Source: Sipunculus nudus | Lineage: Eukaryota > Annelida > Sipuncula > Golfingiida > Sipunculidae | Assembly: GCA_026874595.1 (NCBI GenBank) | Contig: CM049321.1 | Span: 24,173,979-24,237,978 of the forward strand | DNA: 64,000 nucleotides | Direction of reading: 5' to 3' | Shown here: positions 53,764 through 63,777 of the stretch, in pieces | Position numbering within the stretch: position 1 is the stretch's first letter | How the letters are laid out: each line of letters starts with the position of its first letter | Translations under genes and position numbers: made by a program | The notes under the pieces: generated by a model | The model's input: the letters and a program-made list of their open reading frames with translations, nothing else | The model's database searches: none | What the model was told of the DNA's origin: nothing

Positions 53764-56691
53764 ATGGAAACGTTAGAGTCACTTGTTAGATGCGGACAGG
53801 CCTTGGGGCTTAAGGACCAGGCTTTACAAGATTATGTTGAGGCTAGACGGCGTGCGGATGAAGAACGTGAGGAAAGAGCTAGGCAACGTGAAATAGAGCG
53901 TGAGCAGCGGGAAATAGAGCGCGAGCGAGAGGCTAGAGCCCACGAATTAGAGGTTCTAAGGTTAAAGTCTGACTCTGGGGTTAAAGAAGAGAGAAGTAGG
54001 GATGTATTCCCGAAAATCCAGCTTCCACCTTTTGATGAGGCTCACGATCAGCTAGATGCGTTTCTTGAGCGATTTGAACGATTAGCTGTATGTCAAGGCT
54101 ATGATAGGGAGAATTGGGCGTTACACCTGAGTCCGTTACTGCGGGGTAAGGCGCTAGGGACTTACACACAGTTATCGGTTAGTGAGGCCATGGATTACGA
54201 TAAGTTAAAGATAGCCTTGTTAAAGCGATACCAAATGACCGAAGAGGGTTATCGACACAAGTTTCGGACTTGTAGGCCTGAGCGAGGCGAAACGCCGAGT
54301 CAGTTTGCGGTGAGACTGAGTGGATACCTAGACCATTGGATAGGGATGGCAGGGGTCGGAGGTGACTACGACGGGGTAGTTAACCTGTTGATGTGTGAGC
54401 AGTTCGTAAACTGCTGTAGTAGGGATCTCTCTATGTTTTTGAAAGAGAGACGGTGTCGTGACTTTGATAGTATGGTAGACTTAGCCGAGAGTTATACGGA
54501 GGCTCACGGTGTACACAGCCTTACAGCAGGTCCTCGTTATGGCAATAATGTGCCGCGTCCAGCGCAACCGGTATCTCAGCTTAGAGAGAAGCGAGAGGTT
54601 GAGCGCAGTCCGGGCGGTCAGACATTTAAGCCATCAGGAGGCATCAGATGTTATTTATGTAATGAACTGGGACATAAGGCGCGGGAATGTAAGACTAGTG
54701 CCCGGTCGAGGCCTAGGTCTTCCCCTCAAGTAGGGCGTGCTGCTGGCGATCTGCAGAGGTATAGGACTAATTTTAGCCCCCCGTATAACCCAAAACAGAA
54801 ACCGGAGACTATGTCAATGGCAGTAATCGAGGCGGAAACGGAGACAGTCGGTGCGGTGAAACCGGAAGTAGAGAGTCCGACTCAGTCGTTAGGATTTGCT
54901 GCCCAGACAGAAGGCGGAATCTCGTTACCTGTGTGTGAAGGGCTGGTGAATGGTAAGTCAGCGAGGGTGCTGCGGGATTCGGGATGTTCCTCGGCAGGAA
55001 TACGTGAGTCGTACGTGGAGCCGAATCAGTTCACCGGACACCAGGTCGAGTGTAGGTTGTTCGACGGGTCTGTAAGACAATTTCCTACGGCTAGGATTAA
55101 TGTGGACTGTGCGTACTTTGTCGGTACTATCGAGGCAATGGTGGTCGGGGATGCTGTATGTGATTTAGCGCTAGGTAACGTAGCGGGAGCGCGTGGTCCG
55201 TATGATCCGGACCCGACGTGGAAGTCTGAGCGGTCCTCAGGCATAGTGTGTGACGGTGTAGAGTCACAAAAGGAGGTGTCGTCCGCGGTGGAGACACGGA
55301 GCGCTGCACGAGAGAAACAGATACCGACGCGTAGCTTGAATGTTGCAAGCCCAGTTGCCGATGTGAGTCCGGCCGAATTTTTGAAGGCGCAGGAGGAGGA
55401 TGGGTCTTTAGCGCCGTATTGGAGGCTAGCTAGAGAGGCTAGGAATGATAGTCCATTTAGAATTGAGGACGGATATTTAGTTCGGGTTGTGAGTGATAAA
55501 CGGGGAGATCAAGATGGATCTCGAGTGGTGGTACCTCAGACGTTACGGTACGACGTAATGAGGATGGGCCACGAAGCGGTTATGGCGGGCCATCAGGGCA
55601 TAGACAAAACGCACGACCGCGTGAGAACTCAGTTTTTCTGGAAAGGGATGTATAATGACATTGCTGAGTTTTGCAAGTCCTGTCCCATTTGCCAGAAAAC
55701 CATACCGAAAGGCAAGGTGCCTGGAGCTACGTTAGGCCAGATGCCATTAATTGATGAGCCCTGGCGTAGAATTTCGATGGATCTGGTTGGGCCGATCCAT
55801 CCAGCGTCTGAGAGAGGTCACAGGTATATTCTGACCGTTATGGATTATGCCACTAGATATCCGGAGGCTGTTGCTTTAAAGAACATAGATACAGTCTCTG
55901 TGGCTGATGCGCTAGTTGATATTTATGCGCGGTTAGGAGTGCCGTCAGAGGTGCTTACTGACATGGGAACACAATTTACGTCAGACCTCATGCGAGAAGT
56001 TAGCCGTGTTTTGTCTGTAAGGCAGCTCACCACTACTCCTTACCATCCTATGTGCAACGGAATGGTGGAGAGATTCAATGGAACGTTAAAGTTAATGTTG
56101 AAACGGATGTGCGAGGAAAGACCGCGAGATTGGGATCGGTACCTCAGCGCCGTGCTTTTTGCGTACCGAGAAGCGCCACATGAGAGCACAGGGTTCTCAC
56201 CCTTTGAGTTGCTCTATGGTAGGATCGTTAGAGGACCGATGCGGATTCTAAGGGATCTGTGGACCAAGCGAGATACTAGCGTCGAGACTAAAACCACGTA
56301 CCAATACGTCCTGGACCTACAAGACAAACTAAGCGACACATGCGCGTTAGCTAGAGAGGCGTTGAACAAATCAGCGAACAGACACAGACTGTTATATGAT
56401 AGAGGTAAATGCACGCGCAGGTTTGAGGCCGGAGACGAAGTTTTGTTGTTACTCCCGACGGAGCGGAACAAATTAATGGTACAGTGGAAAGGCCCCTATA
56501 CTATTGTAAACAGGGTTGGGGACTTAGACTATCGGATTAAGATTGGCGATAAGGTTAAAACCTTCCACGTGAATATGCTGAAACGGTACCATGCTAGAAA
56601 CGAGCCCCAGCATATTCTGGCAGCGGTAGCCAAGGGCGCACCTGATTCTATACATGATCCTGACGGTGTAGACGGGGAAACAGAGCACTGA
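53764..56691 (+). CDS. gag-protease-integrase polyprotein of copy 2
   Basis: 975 codons, ATG in ACCATGG context. Domains: charged coiled coil (about 20-70); gag core with FDEAHDQLDAFLERFERLA; zinc knuckle CYLCNELGHKAREC (296-309); aspartic protease D405 in RDSGCSS; integrase zinc finger with H603, H610, C640 and C643; integrase core D673, D733 and E769, the last two spaced D-35-E; GPY/F module near 905-925; then a short tail to a stop. All catalytic positions visible are intact. Gag packages RNA, protease matures the polyprotein and integrase inserts cDNA. The RT that should follow the integrase in this group is missing. At least a dozen replacements against about eight silent changes separate it from copy 1, suggesting weak constraint. 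Confidence 0.93.
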   Translation: METLESLVRCGQALGLKDQALQDYVEARRRADEEREERARQREIEREQREIEREREARAHELEVLRLKSDSGVKEERSRDVFPKIQLPPFDEAHDQLDAFLERFERLAVCQGYDRENWALHLSPLLRGKALGTYTQLSVSEAMDYDKLKIALLKRYQMTEEGYRHKFRTCRPERGETPSQFAVRLSGYLDHWIGMAGVGGDYDGVVNLLMCEQFVNCCSRDLSMFLKERRCRDFDSMVDLAESYTEAHGVHSLTAGPRYGNNVPRPAQPVSQLREKREVERSPGGQTFKPSGGIRCYLCNELGHKARECKTSARSRPRSSPQVGRAAGDLQRYRTNFSPPYNPKQKPETMSMAVIEAETETVGAVKPEVESPTQSLGFAAQTEGGISLPVCEGLVNGKSARVLRDSGCSSAGIRESYVEPNQFTGHQVECRLFDGSVRQFPTARINVDCAYFVGTIEAMVVGDAVCDLALGNVAGARGPYDPDPTWKSERSSGIVCDGVESQKEVSSAVETRSAAREKQIPTRSLNVASPVADVSPAEFLKAQEEDGSLAPYWRLAREARNDSPFRIEDGYLVRVVSDKRGDQDGSRVVVPQTLRYDVMRMGHEAVMAGHQGIDKTHDRVRTQFFWKGMYNDIAEFCKSCPICQKTIPKGKVPGATLGQMPLIDEPWRRISMDLVGPIHPASERGHRYILTVMDYATRYPEAVALKNIDTVSVADALVDIYARLGVPSEVLTDMGTQFTSDLMREVSRVLSVRQLTTTPYHPMCNGMVERFNGTLKLMLKRMCEERPRDWDRYLSAVLFAYREAPHESTGFSPFELLYGRIVRGPMRILRDLWTKRDTSVETKTTYQYVLDLQDKLSDTCALAREALNKSANRHRLLYDRGKCTRRFEAGDEVLLLLPTERNKLMVQWKGPYTIVNRVGDLDYRIKIGDKVKTFHVNMLKRYHARNEPQHILAAVAKGAPDSIHDPDGVDGETEH

Positions 56692-56692
56692 T

Positions 56693-57289
56693 AGACCTAA
56701 GACAAAGAAGGCTTTGCGAGCATTCCTAGGTCTTACAGGGTACTATCGAAAATTCGTGCCAAACTATGCGGAAATAGCGGTGCCCTTGACTGATCTAACG
56801 CGTAAAGGTCAACCTAACAAACTAGACTGGAAACCCGTACACGAGAACGCGTACTGTTCTCTAAAGGCTAAACTGTCAGACCCTCCCATACTGAAGCTAC
56901 CTGATTTCAGTAAACGATTTTATTTGAAATGTGATGCATCTGATGTGGGTATTGGCTGTATCCTGATGCAAAGACACGAGGGGATCATGCACCCAGTAGC
57001 TTATGCCAGTCGTAAACTATTGCCCAGGGAGAGAAATTACTCCACCATTGAGAAAGAGTCATTAGCAATTGTATGGTCTGTACAGAAATTTGAGATGTAC
57101 CTGGCTTGTAGACCGTTCACCATTCAGACCGACCACAAACCATTAAAGTGTATTAGCAAATCAAAATGTGCTAATAAGAGAGTAATGAGATGGGCACTGG
57201 TTCTACAAGAGTTTAGATTTGATATTGAAGCAGTGTCAGGTAAACTAAACCATGGACCTGATTTTCTTAGCAGACTGCCTGAGTGTTAG
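56693..57289 (+). pseudogene. RT thumb/connection and RNase H fragment of copy 2
   Basis: 198 codons in the frame beginning RPKTKKALRAFLGLTGYYRK, the segment that follows the RT palm in Ty3/gypsy pol. Then come RNase H with D81 (CDASDVG), E122 (IEKESLA) and D147 (QTDHKPL), ending at DFLSRLPEC. It starts one base after the gag-pol stop, in another frame and without ATG (a TTG at 56714 is the first alternative start), so expression would need readthrough or frameshifting. Everything from the RT N-terminus through the YxDD palm is absent. Confidence 0.88.
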
Positions 57290-57492
57290 GATGTAATGAG
57301 CTATAATGTTTAGCCAGTTAAGTCTAAACATGTACAAGATTTTGCCCTGTGTCATAGACCGTGGGCATGTACTAATGACAACTTGTTACATGACCCTTAT
57401 GTATTGCTATGTATTGCTACATGTAAATATGTTTAGCTGGACCCTGTAAGATAGAACGATACGATGTATCGAGAAAATACTGTGTATTTTCC

Positions 57493-57509
57493 TTAAAAGG
57501 AGGGGGTGA
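57493..57509 (+). promoter_or_regulatory. polypurine tract of copy 2
   Basis: AAAAGGAGGGGGTGA directly before the 3' LTR, identical to copy 1. Confidence 0.85.
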
Positions 57510-58633
57510 TGTCACCAGAAATCGGTGACAATATGTACGGTGTTTTGTATCATAGTTTAACGAAGTCTGTTCTCTATTGATATTGACGTGAAGCGTCATC
57601 CTAAAGCGTTGACAAGTCTTGATTGTATATATATATAGTGTATTCTCGTATGAAATCCCATCGGCTATCAGCTGATTTATCCGTGTCACGCATCGTGTGT
57701 AATTATTTCTGGTATGTGGGTCGCCAAGGTGACGCTAACAGTCAAACTAGGTCACATATATCCTTATATGGGACACTTGAGAAATGAGCCAATCAGAGAA
57801 CCGGATCGCCGTATTGTGACGACGATTGTGACGTCAGAGTTCAGGGAGAGACGCTGGAAGCTGCCTTCAGTTGGGTCTTGAAGCTTGAGGTGGCAGCACG
57901 CACGCACGGGAGTAGGAACATTGAAACGCCAGGAACGGCATAGAAGCAAGCTTCTACAAGGACCCAGCTCATGAGAACTCAGCCGTGCTGCCGAAAGAGC
58001 TTCGTATTGGCGATATAGAGAGAGCACGCTCGTCACCTGCCGGCCTAGTTCAGCTTGACCTAGATACATAACCGCCGTAAGCCGTGAAACCGTTGCTACA
58101 CGAGCAAGGTCAAGGACTCTAAGCTCTACATAAACAAAGGGCGCTATTGCATGCATGTGAATGTAAACCTACCCGGGTCGCTGACAAGCAAGATCAGTTG
58201 AAGATCGCTAAACTCAGAAAGACTATATGCTGCTAACCATACGCTAGATTCTACACAAAACAGTAACCAGAGATCTCTGAAGGAACTGGACTTTATTGGT
58301 TTTTATACAAACCACGGACTCAGTAAATATCCTGTATTTTTAATGTGAAGGACTGTCGTATTGACACATCAACGCACACACACATCTACATCTTTGTAAG
58401 TATTGTCTTGAATTATATTGTGAATTTAACCTGATGTCTCATAGTTTCTATTGATCTGGGTGTATGATTGTCTGGTACTTTTATACACGTCCTTAAAAGA
58501 ACCTGGAAATGTCACCTGTAATGACCGGGATCTAATTTCTTGATTAATGAAATCAAGTGGCGAGCGTTAACCCATCCTATTGTTTTATAGGATATATCCG
58601 TTGTAAAGTTTTCACGTTAAGTTAGGGGTGACA
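57510..58633 (+). repeat. 3' LTR of copy 2
   Basis: 1124 bp, TGTCACC..GGTGACA, followed by the target duplication ATCGG. It carries the full 3' end that the 5' LTR has lost. Confidence 0.95.
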
Positions 58634-58638
58634 ATCGG

Positions 58639-60204
58639 TTCCAGGTAAAAAATGGCTTAGGTAAAGATTAGAGGAAACAAAATAAATTTTGAATTCTGCT
58701 ATTCATAACCTCGCAGTTCAGTATCAAATTGTCTGTAATATTGTCTGAATGCATCTTTACAACTGGATCCTGTTGATTAGTGTGTTTGTTTTGCAGTAAA
58801 CCCTCTTTGTTTCCCTTTGGACCATAAGTGTTATTGTAGGTGTACTTGATTAGATACATGTTTAGGAAATTTGTTACACTTTTCATCATATTTCTGTTTT
58901 AAAGTACAACCTCTCATATTCCTTTCGACGGATCAAGGAAGGATAAAGGATAGGCAATTCAAAACTATTAAATTTATTCTCACAAAGATGACTGCAAGCC
59001 ATTTTTACCTCAGCAATTTTTTACAGAACCAGTTTATTACACGAATTGTTTTGTGAAACTAGATAGCTGCTTGTCTATCATCCTAACAAAATGTCAGAAT
59101 CTCCTACATGAGAAATGTATATTCTCTGATTTGGAGGTGATGAATTTATTGGAAAAATTTTAAAATGTAATACATGCACTGATATCGTGGGCTGCGGGCT
59201 CCCTCCCAGACAGACGTCACCCCGTTAAAGGTTGCATCGTCGTTTGAAAACCCTAAAATTATGATTCATTTTAATGGGGGTACTTTTAGGTCATTTACTG
59301 TCCAATCTAATTGTTAAATAATCCGGTGACATTATGAATTCTCAAAAAAAACTTGATAAATTAATTACCGAAACAACAAAACTGTTATCAAATTTATTTA
59401 TATAAACTGTATTATCAACGAAAAACCTTTCCAATTGTTTCGGACCCCCCAACTCCAACCCGCCCACTTTTTTCCGGGCCATGAGTCATCCTAAGTTGGA
59501 CCTCTCCTTTTTCAACATCCTGGATCCGCCACGGAACACTTTTTCGTGTCAGTTCTTTCAAAATTAGTCCCTGTTATTGCTGTAGGAAAGCTTTAAATAT
59601 GGTCGTGTTTGCGGAGGTTTTTATGCTAAAGTGTATATATACAAAGGATAATTGGTATAAAAAAAATATTCGTTTGGTTGTCTAGGATCTGCTTGATGCA
59701 AGGTTAAAATTGATGACGTTTAACCAAAATAAAACTGGTATATTTAGACAGAGAGAGATAAAGCACAACTCTAACAAATGATGGAACAGAATTACATAAA
59801 TGGCCCCATTTTCTTATTATTAAACATTTATGATATATATTTTATAAGGTCTGAAGTTAATATTATGTGATTTTTAGCCTATGGCGATTACGCTTTGAGA
59901 TCAACGTTTGTCATACCGGGTGTTATAACGCAACATGTTATTTTCAACACGCCTTATTTCACTACTGATGCAACTCCTTCCATGCGACTTTCCTTTCAGA
60001 TTTGAGCGAAGACGTATTAGTGACGCTGATGACCTTAAGCTGGGGTGTGATTGTTTCCTTTTCAATTTGTATGAGTGCTCTAAGGAACTCCGTCCATAAA
60101 ACTACATCTAAAATACCAATATCCAAATTGGATAGACTTTTTAGAATTTCGGTGATACATTTAGATGGCGTGCACATCATAATATCTTAATAAAAGGCAT
60201 GTTT
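58639..60204. other. intergenic
   Basis: No gene recognised. 59425-59530 is an inverted copy of the GTGGCGGATCCAGG repeat family, ending CTGGATCCGCCACGG. Short ORFs (58871-59056; 60002-60190) lack motifs. Confidence 0.5.
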
Positions 60205-60470
60205 TAAAAAGGTATCTCTTATCATAAAAACACTAATTTTTTATAAAGTATACGCCGATGATAAATATCTTATTGTTAAAATGATTTAGTAAATTTAAAT
60301 GAATAAAATATTTGTTAACCACATGTGTACTTTTGACTGAATGTTTTCCAGGTATTACTACTTTTATCAAAATTTTATACTTTTACGTTTTGTTATAATT
60401 TGTCATCAAAAGATGGCGCTATAGTCAGTTCCTGCGTGAACAAAAGCGTGTGTTGGTCTTGTCTTCTCTG
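60205..60470 (-). repeat. CTCF-core dispersed repeat, copy vi (reverse)
   Basis: GGTATCTCTTATCATAAAA opens it; at the other end GTTTTGTTATAATTTGTCA and AGATGGCGCTATAGTCAGTTCC mirror the AGGAAC..AGCGCCATCT..AACAAAAC order of copies ii and iii. The core lies at 60411-60419. Confidence 0.6.
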
Positions 60471-60970
60471 AATTAATACTATATTTTTTTTATTAAAATA
60501 AACTTTATTATATAAGGCTATATTAGTAATAGTTTATATTATTTCAAATATGCTATACTTTTATATTTATATATAGGTATTTATTTCATTATAAGGTCGA
60601 TTTTATGAATTTAGAAAATTCACTGGACACATGAATAATTCAATGTCTATATTTTAAAGTAAATAAAATGTATTTTTTTTTAATGTAATTATAAAATCGT
60701 ATATTCTCATGTTTTCCGTTGATTGAACATCTCACGTTTTTTGCGGAATCTTCAAGCACCGGCATGAAGTTGGCCTATGGTTCATTTTTCATCATTCGAC
60801 AAGACCGGAGATTCGTCAGTACCAAGTTCATGATTCACGCGTGACATAATAACTAAGGGAGACCCCTGGATAATACCGAGTAACTGGTATTACCATGCAA
60901 TAAATTAAGGAACTACTCCATGTCCCAAAAATGCCACGGCAACAGGCGAAAGAGCCTAGGAAAACTTTAT

Positions 60971-61445
60971 ACACTCTAAAAACAGTGTTTAGCATTTAAG
61001 CACATCTGGAACATGTTTAATCCTATAAACGTTTAGGAATGTGTTTTAAAGCAAAACATATATAGGTCCACTAGAAACGAAATGTGTCATATTGCAAAAC
61101 ACGTTAAGCAGCGTTACATGTCTGACAAAATGTTTAGCCTAACAATTATATAGGGTTATATAAAAGCAAATGGTTATGCTAAACACAATGCTAAACACCT
61201 CGATTGCTAAACACAATCGTGCGACCCGTTCTAATGCTAAACGTGTTTAGCGTATAAACACATTTTGTAAAACACATTTAGCAGCGTTACATGTCTGACA
61301 AAATGTTTAGCCTAAGGTTATATAAAGGCACATGCTTAAGTTAACACCTCCAATGCTAAACATCATGGTGCGGCTCGTTTGAAGGTTAAACGTGTTTAGT
61401 GTTTAAACACATAGGTATTCATACATCCATATAGCAATGTGTTTA
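60971..61445. mobile_element. word-array element (GTGTTTAGC/GCTAAACAC words)
   Basis: It begins CACTCTAAAAACAGTG (60972), a relative of the CACTGTAAAAA terminus. GTGTTTAG or CTAAACAC and variants occur more than a dozen times in both orientations. An internal block (GCAGCGTTACATGTCTGACA..) is duplicated at about 61103 and 61283. No right terminus found; no coding capacity. Confidence 0.55.
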
Positions 61446-61700
61446 GTATAACAAGATTTATGTGTGTGTAAAATAGTTATGTGTGTGAGGGTGTGTGTGT
61501 GTGTGTGCAGTGGCGGATCCAGGGGGAAAGGGAGTCCCAGGGGTCTGGACACCCTCTTTTGGAGCCCAAACATATTTTTTTTTAATGTTTCATACCAAAT
61601 TTTGCCACCTAGACTCCCCCCCCCCCCTTTCCCCGGACGAGAGGACCTGAGTTTGACCCCCCCCCCCCCCCCAAACCTCCCTTTTCAAAATCCTGTTGCT
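61446..61700. repeat. (TG)n and a GTGGCGGATCCAGG-type repeat with two poly(C) runs
   Basis: The (TG)n tract near 61490-61507 leads into AGTGGCGGATCCAGGGGG. C runs lie at 61616-61627 and 61657-61672. Confidence 0.75.
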
Positions 61701-61949
61701 TCTGGTAGTAGAATCGTTTTTTTATCTGTTATGCAAATAATATATGAGAGTTTTGTACGGCCAAAAAATAAACAAAAAAAAAAAAGAATATTAATTTAAT
61801 GGGTATTAATTTAATACGCCTTTAATACGGTAAAATTAAAACCTTAATGCCAACAGGGTGGCATGTTACGTAGGCCTATGTATCTACTTTTATGTTTTAC
61901 AATTGTTTCACATTCAGAACCGTTTTTTAAGTACAAGTGCACGCGGGCA

Positions 61950-62281
61950 GACGGGCGGTTATAAATAACAGTCAGGCTGGTGTCGTCACCGCGGGCAGTG
62001 CTGATTGGTTGTTGCTGCTGACGACCCCGCGCCTTTCGGATTCGGTGTGAGAAGTCTGCATCAATTGTTGATCAGAGCGGAAGTAGGCCTACCATTTCTA
62101 CTCGGTGCATTCTAAATTTCTTTTTTCAGGTATTGGTAAGTATATTGTTCTTCCTGTCACTTGCTGTTTCAAATTGTTTGTGCAGAATATTGAGACTAAT
62201 CGCACTGACAGAGGGAAGCGAGGATGTTATTAAGTTGTTCTCAACTCCAGAACTGGGTGCATTGTTCACCAGATGGATTCA
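61950..62281 (+). other. possible promoter/first exons of a gene
   Basis: A locally CpG-rich stretch (about 61940-62050) with TGATTGGTTG, an inverted CCAAT box. A TATTG|GTAAGT donor follows at 62136 and a GTTTGTGCAG acceptor ends at 62185. After it one frame is open and protein-like through TEGSEDVIKLFSTPELGALF to a CAG|GT at 62281, where a dispersed repeat begins. The implied intron is only 50 bp. Family unknown; weak. Confidence 0.25.
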
Positions 62282-62580
62282 GGTCATTTTTAGCTCAGCT
62301 GACTATAAGTCATCTGAGCTATAGTCGTGGTCCTTTGTTCGTCTGAGCTATAGTCGTGGTCCTTTGTCTGTCGTCCGTCCAGTCGTCTGGCCGTCCGTCC
62401 GTTAACAGGGCACGTTTTAAAACCGTTGGACCTACGAATCCAAAACTTTGCATACCATTAGATGTTCCCAAAATCTCCTACCATACCGAAAATTGGGTCA
62501 TTAGGACTTCGTTCATTCGAGATATTAAGAAAAAAACCTTCGTTTTCCATTAAAAAGCCATTGTTACACTTCAAGGCTGC
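62282..62580 (+). repeat. dispersed repeat, TTTTTAGCTCAGCTGACT opening, copy 1
   Basis: It matches 63778-64000 in order (CTATAGTC..GG, TTGGACCTACGAATCC, AATCTCCTACCATAC, AAAATTGGGTCA, GAGATATTAA). The CCGTCCGT block near 62380 resembles the simple repeat in the LTR element leader. A minus-strand end of the family lies at 36040-36165. Confidence 0.8.
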
Positions 62581-63777
62581 CTAAAATCAAAACCACTGAT
62601 TTGTTTTTGATAATATTTAGTATTCATTTTCAAAACTTTAGGAGGGCCCCTTTCCTCTTAGCTTCTCATATGCTTATATAAATGAAAAACATAACAATAG
62701 AATATTTTGCATATTTTGCATTTGCAAAAATTTTTCAAACTTCAGCTGAGCGCCGTGACCAATGGGCCCCTTTTTCTACCTTGATACTGTACTTGTCTGG
62801 TCATTCAGTCACCTTGGTTGTGACCCGATACGATCATTTTGCACCATGCTGCTGCCACTGGTCTCAACTGCTGAACTGGTCATTTGGCCTGCTTGGCCAA
62901 TTCTGCCTCCATATTTTAATCTGAGATATTAATTACCCCCGAGGGGAAGGGGGGGGGGGTGCACGGTGTGTATTTTCTTTTAAATTACGTGCTCAAAATT
63001 GCCATTTCTGTGAGTATTTTTCTTTTAAAATAAGCTCTAATCACAGATCATAATTGCTTGTTTTAGCCACATGGTTTGATGGTAACTAAGGCCTAAAAAA
63101 AAGTTTTTTGTTTCCGATTACAGTGGTGAAAAATTTAGAGTAGGTAGGTAGGGAATTTATTTTATTTTTAATATTTTTTTTAGACCCAATATAAAACAGG
63201 CTTTTTAGAAGAAAATATCCATTACCAAGCTGGAAACTAGGCCATGCACTGATATGCTATTCCTTGAGAAAGGAAGCAAAACCTCAGTTTTCCATTAAAA
63301 AACTTATTTTCACATTTCAAGACTGCCATTTTTCAAAAAACACTAGTGTTATTTTTTTCCTTATTTGGCATATAGAATTTTGAATGTGTATCTGATGTAT
63401 GCATAATTCCTTGAACAAAAGCCTCTGGACAGACAGCCTTTGTTTTCAGTTATAAACCTACTTTCACACTTAAAGACTTCCATTCATCAAAAGCACTGGT
63501 GTTATTTTGTGTGATGAGCATAAAGGTTAATCAGTATTTCCTGTGTATATGCTTGAAATTACATGTAAACTGTTACTTATAAAACCATGTAAATGGACTA
63601 TTATTGATTTACTCTTGATCTGTGGTCTGATTTATCTCAGAATTGTAAGGTGTCCCCCTCCCCAAATATAAAGGTTGTCTTCTCAGTCATGGCACGTGTC
63701 AGTTTTGACCCCCTGTAACAGAAATTTATATTTTGATTTGCAGTAGAGTTTTACCAATTTTGATCTCAACCCAGTAA
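62581..63777. other. intergenic with partial repeat pieces
   Basis: Pieces near 63280 and 63440 (TTTTCCATTAAAAA-like, then CACACTTAAAGACTTCC-like) repeat the end of the 62282 repeat, so this may be a run of truncated copies. A G run lies at 62949-62959. No gene seen. Confidence 0.5.

Larger units (their letters stand above)
52039..58633 (+). mobile_element. Ty3/gypsy LTR retrotransposon of Gmr1-like domain order, copy 2
   Basis: 6595 bp flanked by a perfect 5-bp target duplication ATCGG (52034-52038 and 58634-58638). The 5' LTR (52039-53139) is cut at its 3' end; the 3' LTR (57510-58633) is complete. The order is leader, gag-protease-integrase ORF, then RT thumb/RNase H ORF: integrase lies before RNase H, unlike most Ty3/gypsy elements and like the Gmr1 group. 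The RT fingers and palm are absent. A deletion of about 123 bp has removed the LTR end and primer site, so the copy cannot start its own reverse transcription. LTR differences are few (one ACGC unit and single substitutions). Confidence 0.95.

Noticed and set aside
60001-60060. Hammerhead ribozyme core (CTGATGA near 60024)
   Set aside because: I could not find the paired GAAA core and three stems around it; other CTGATGA words also lacked them.
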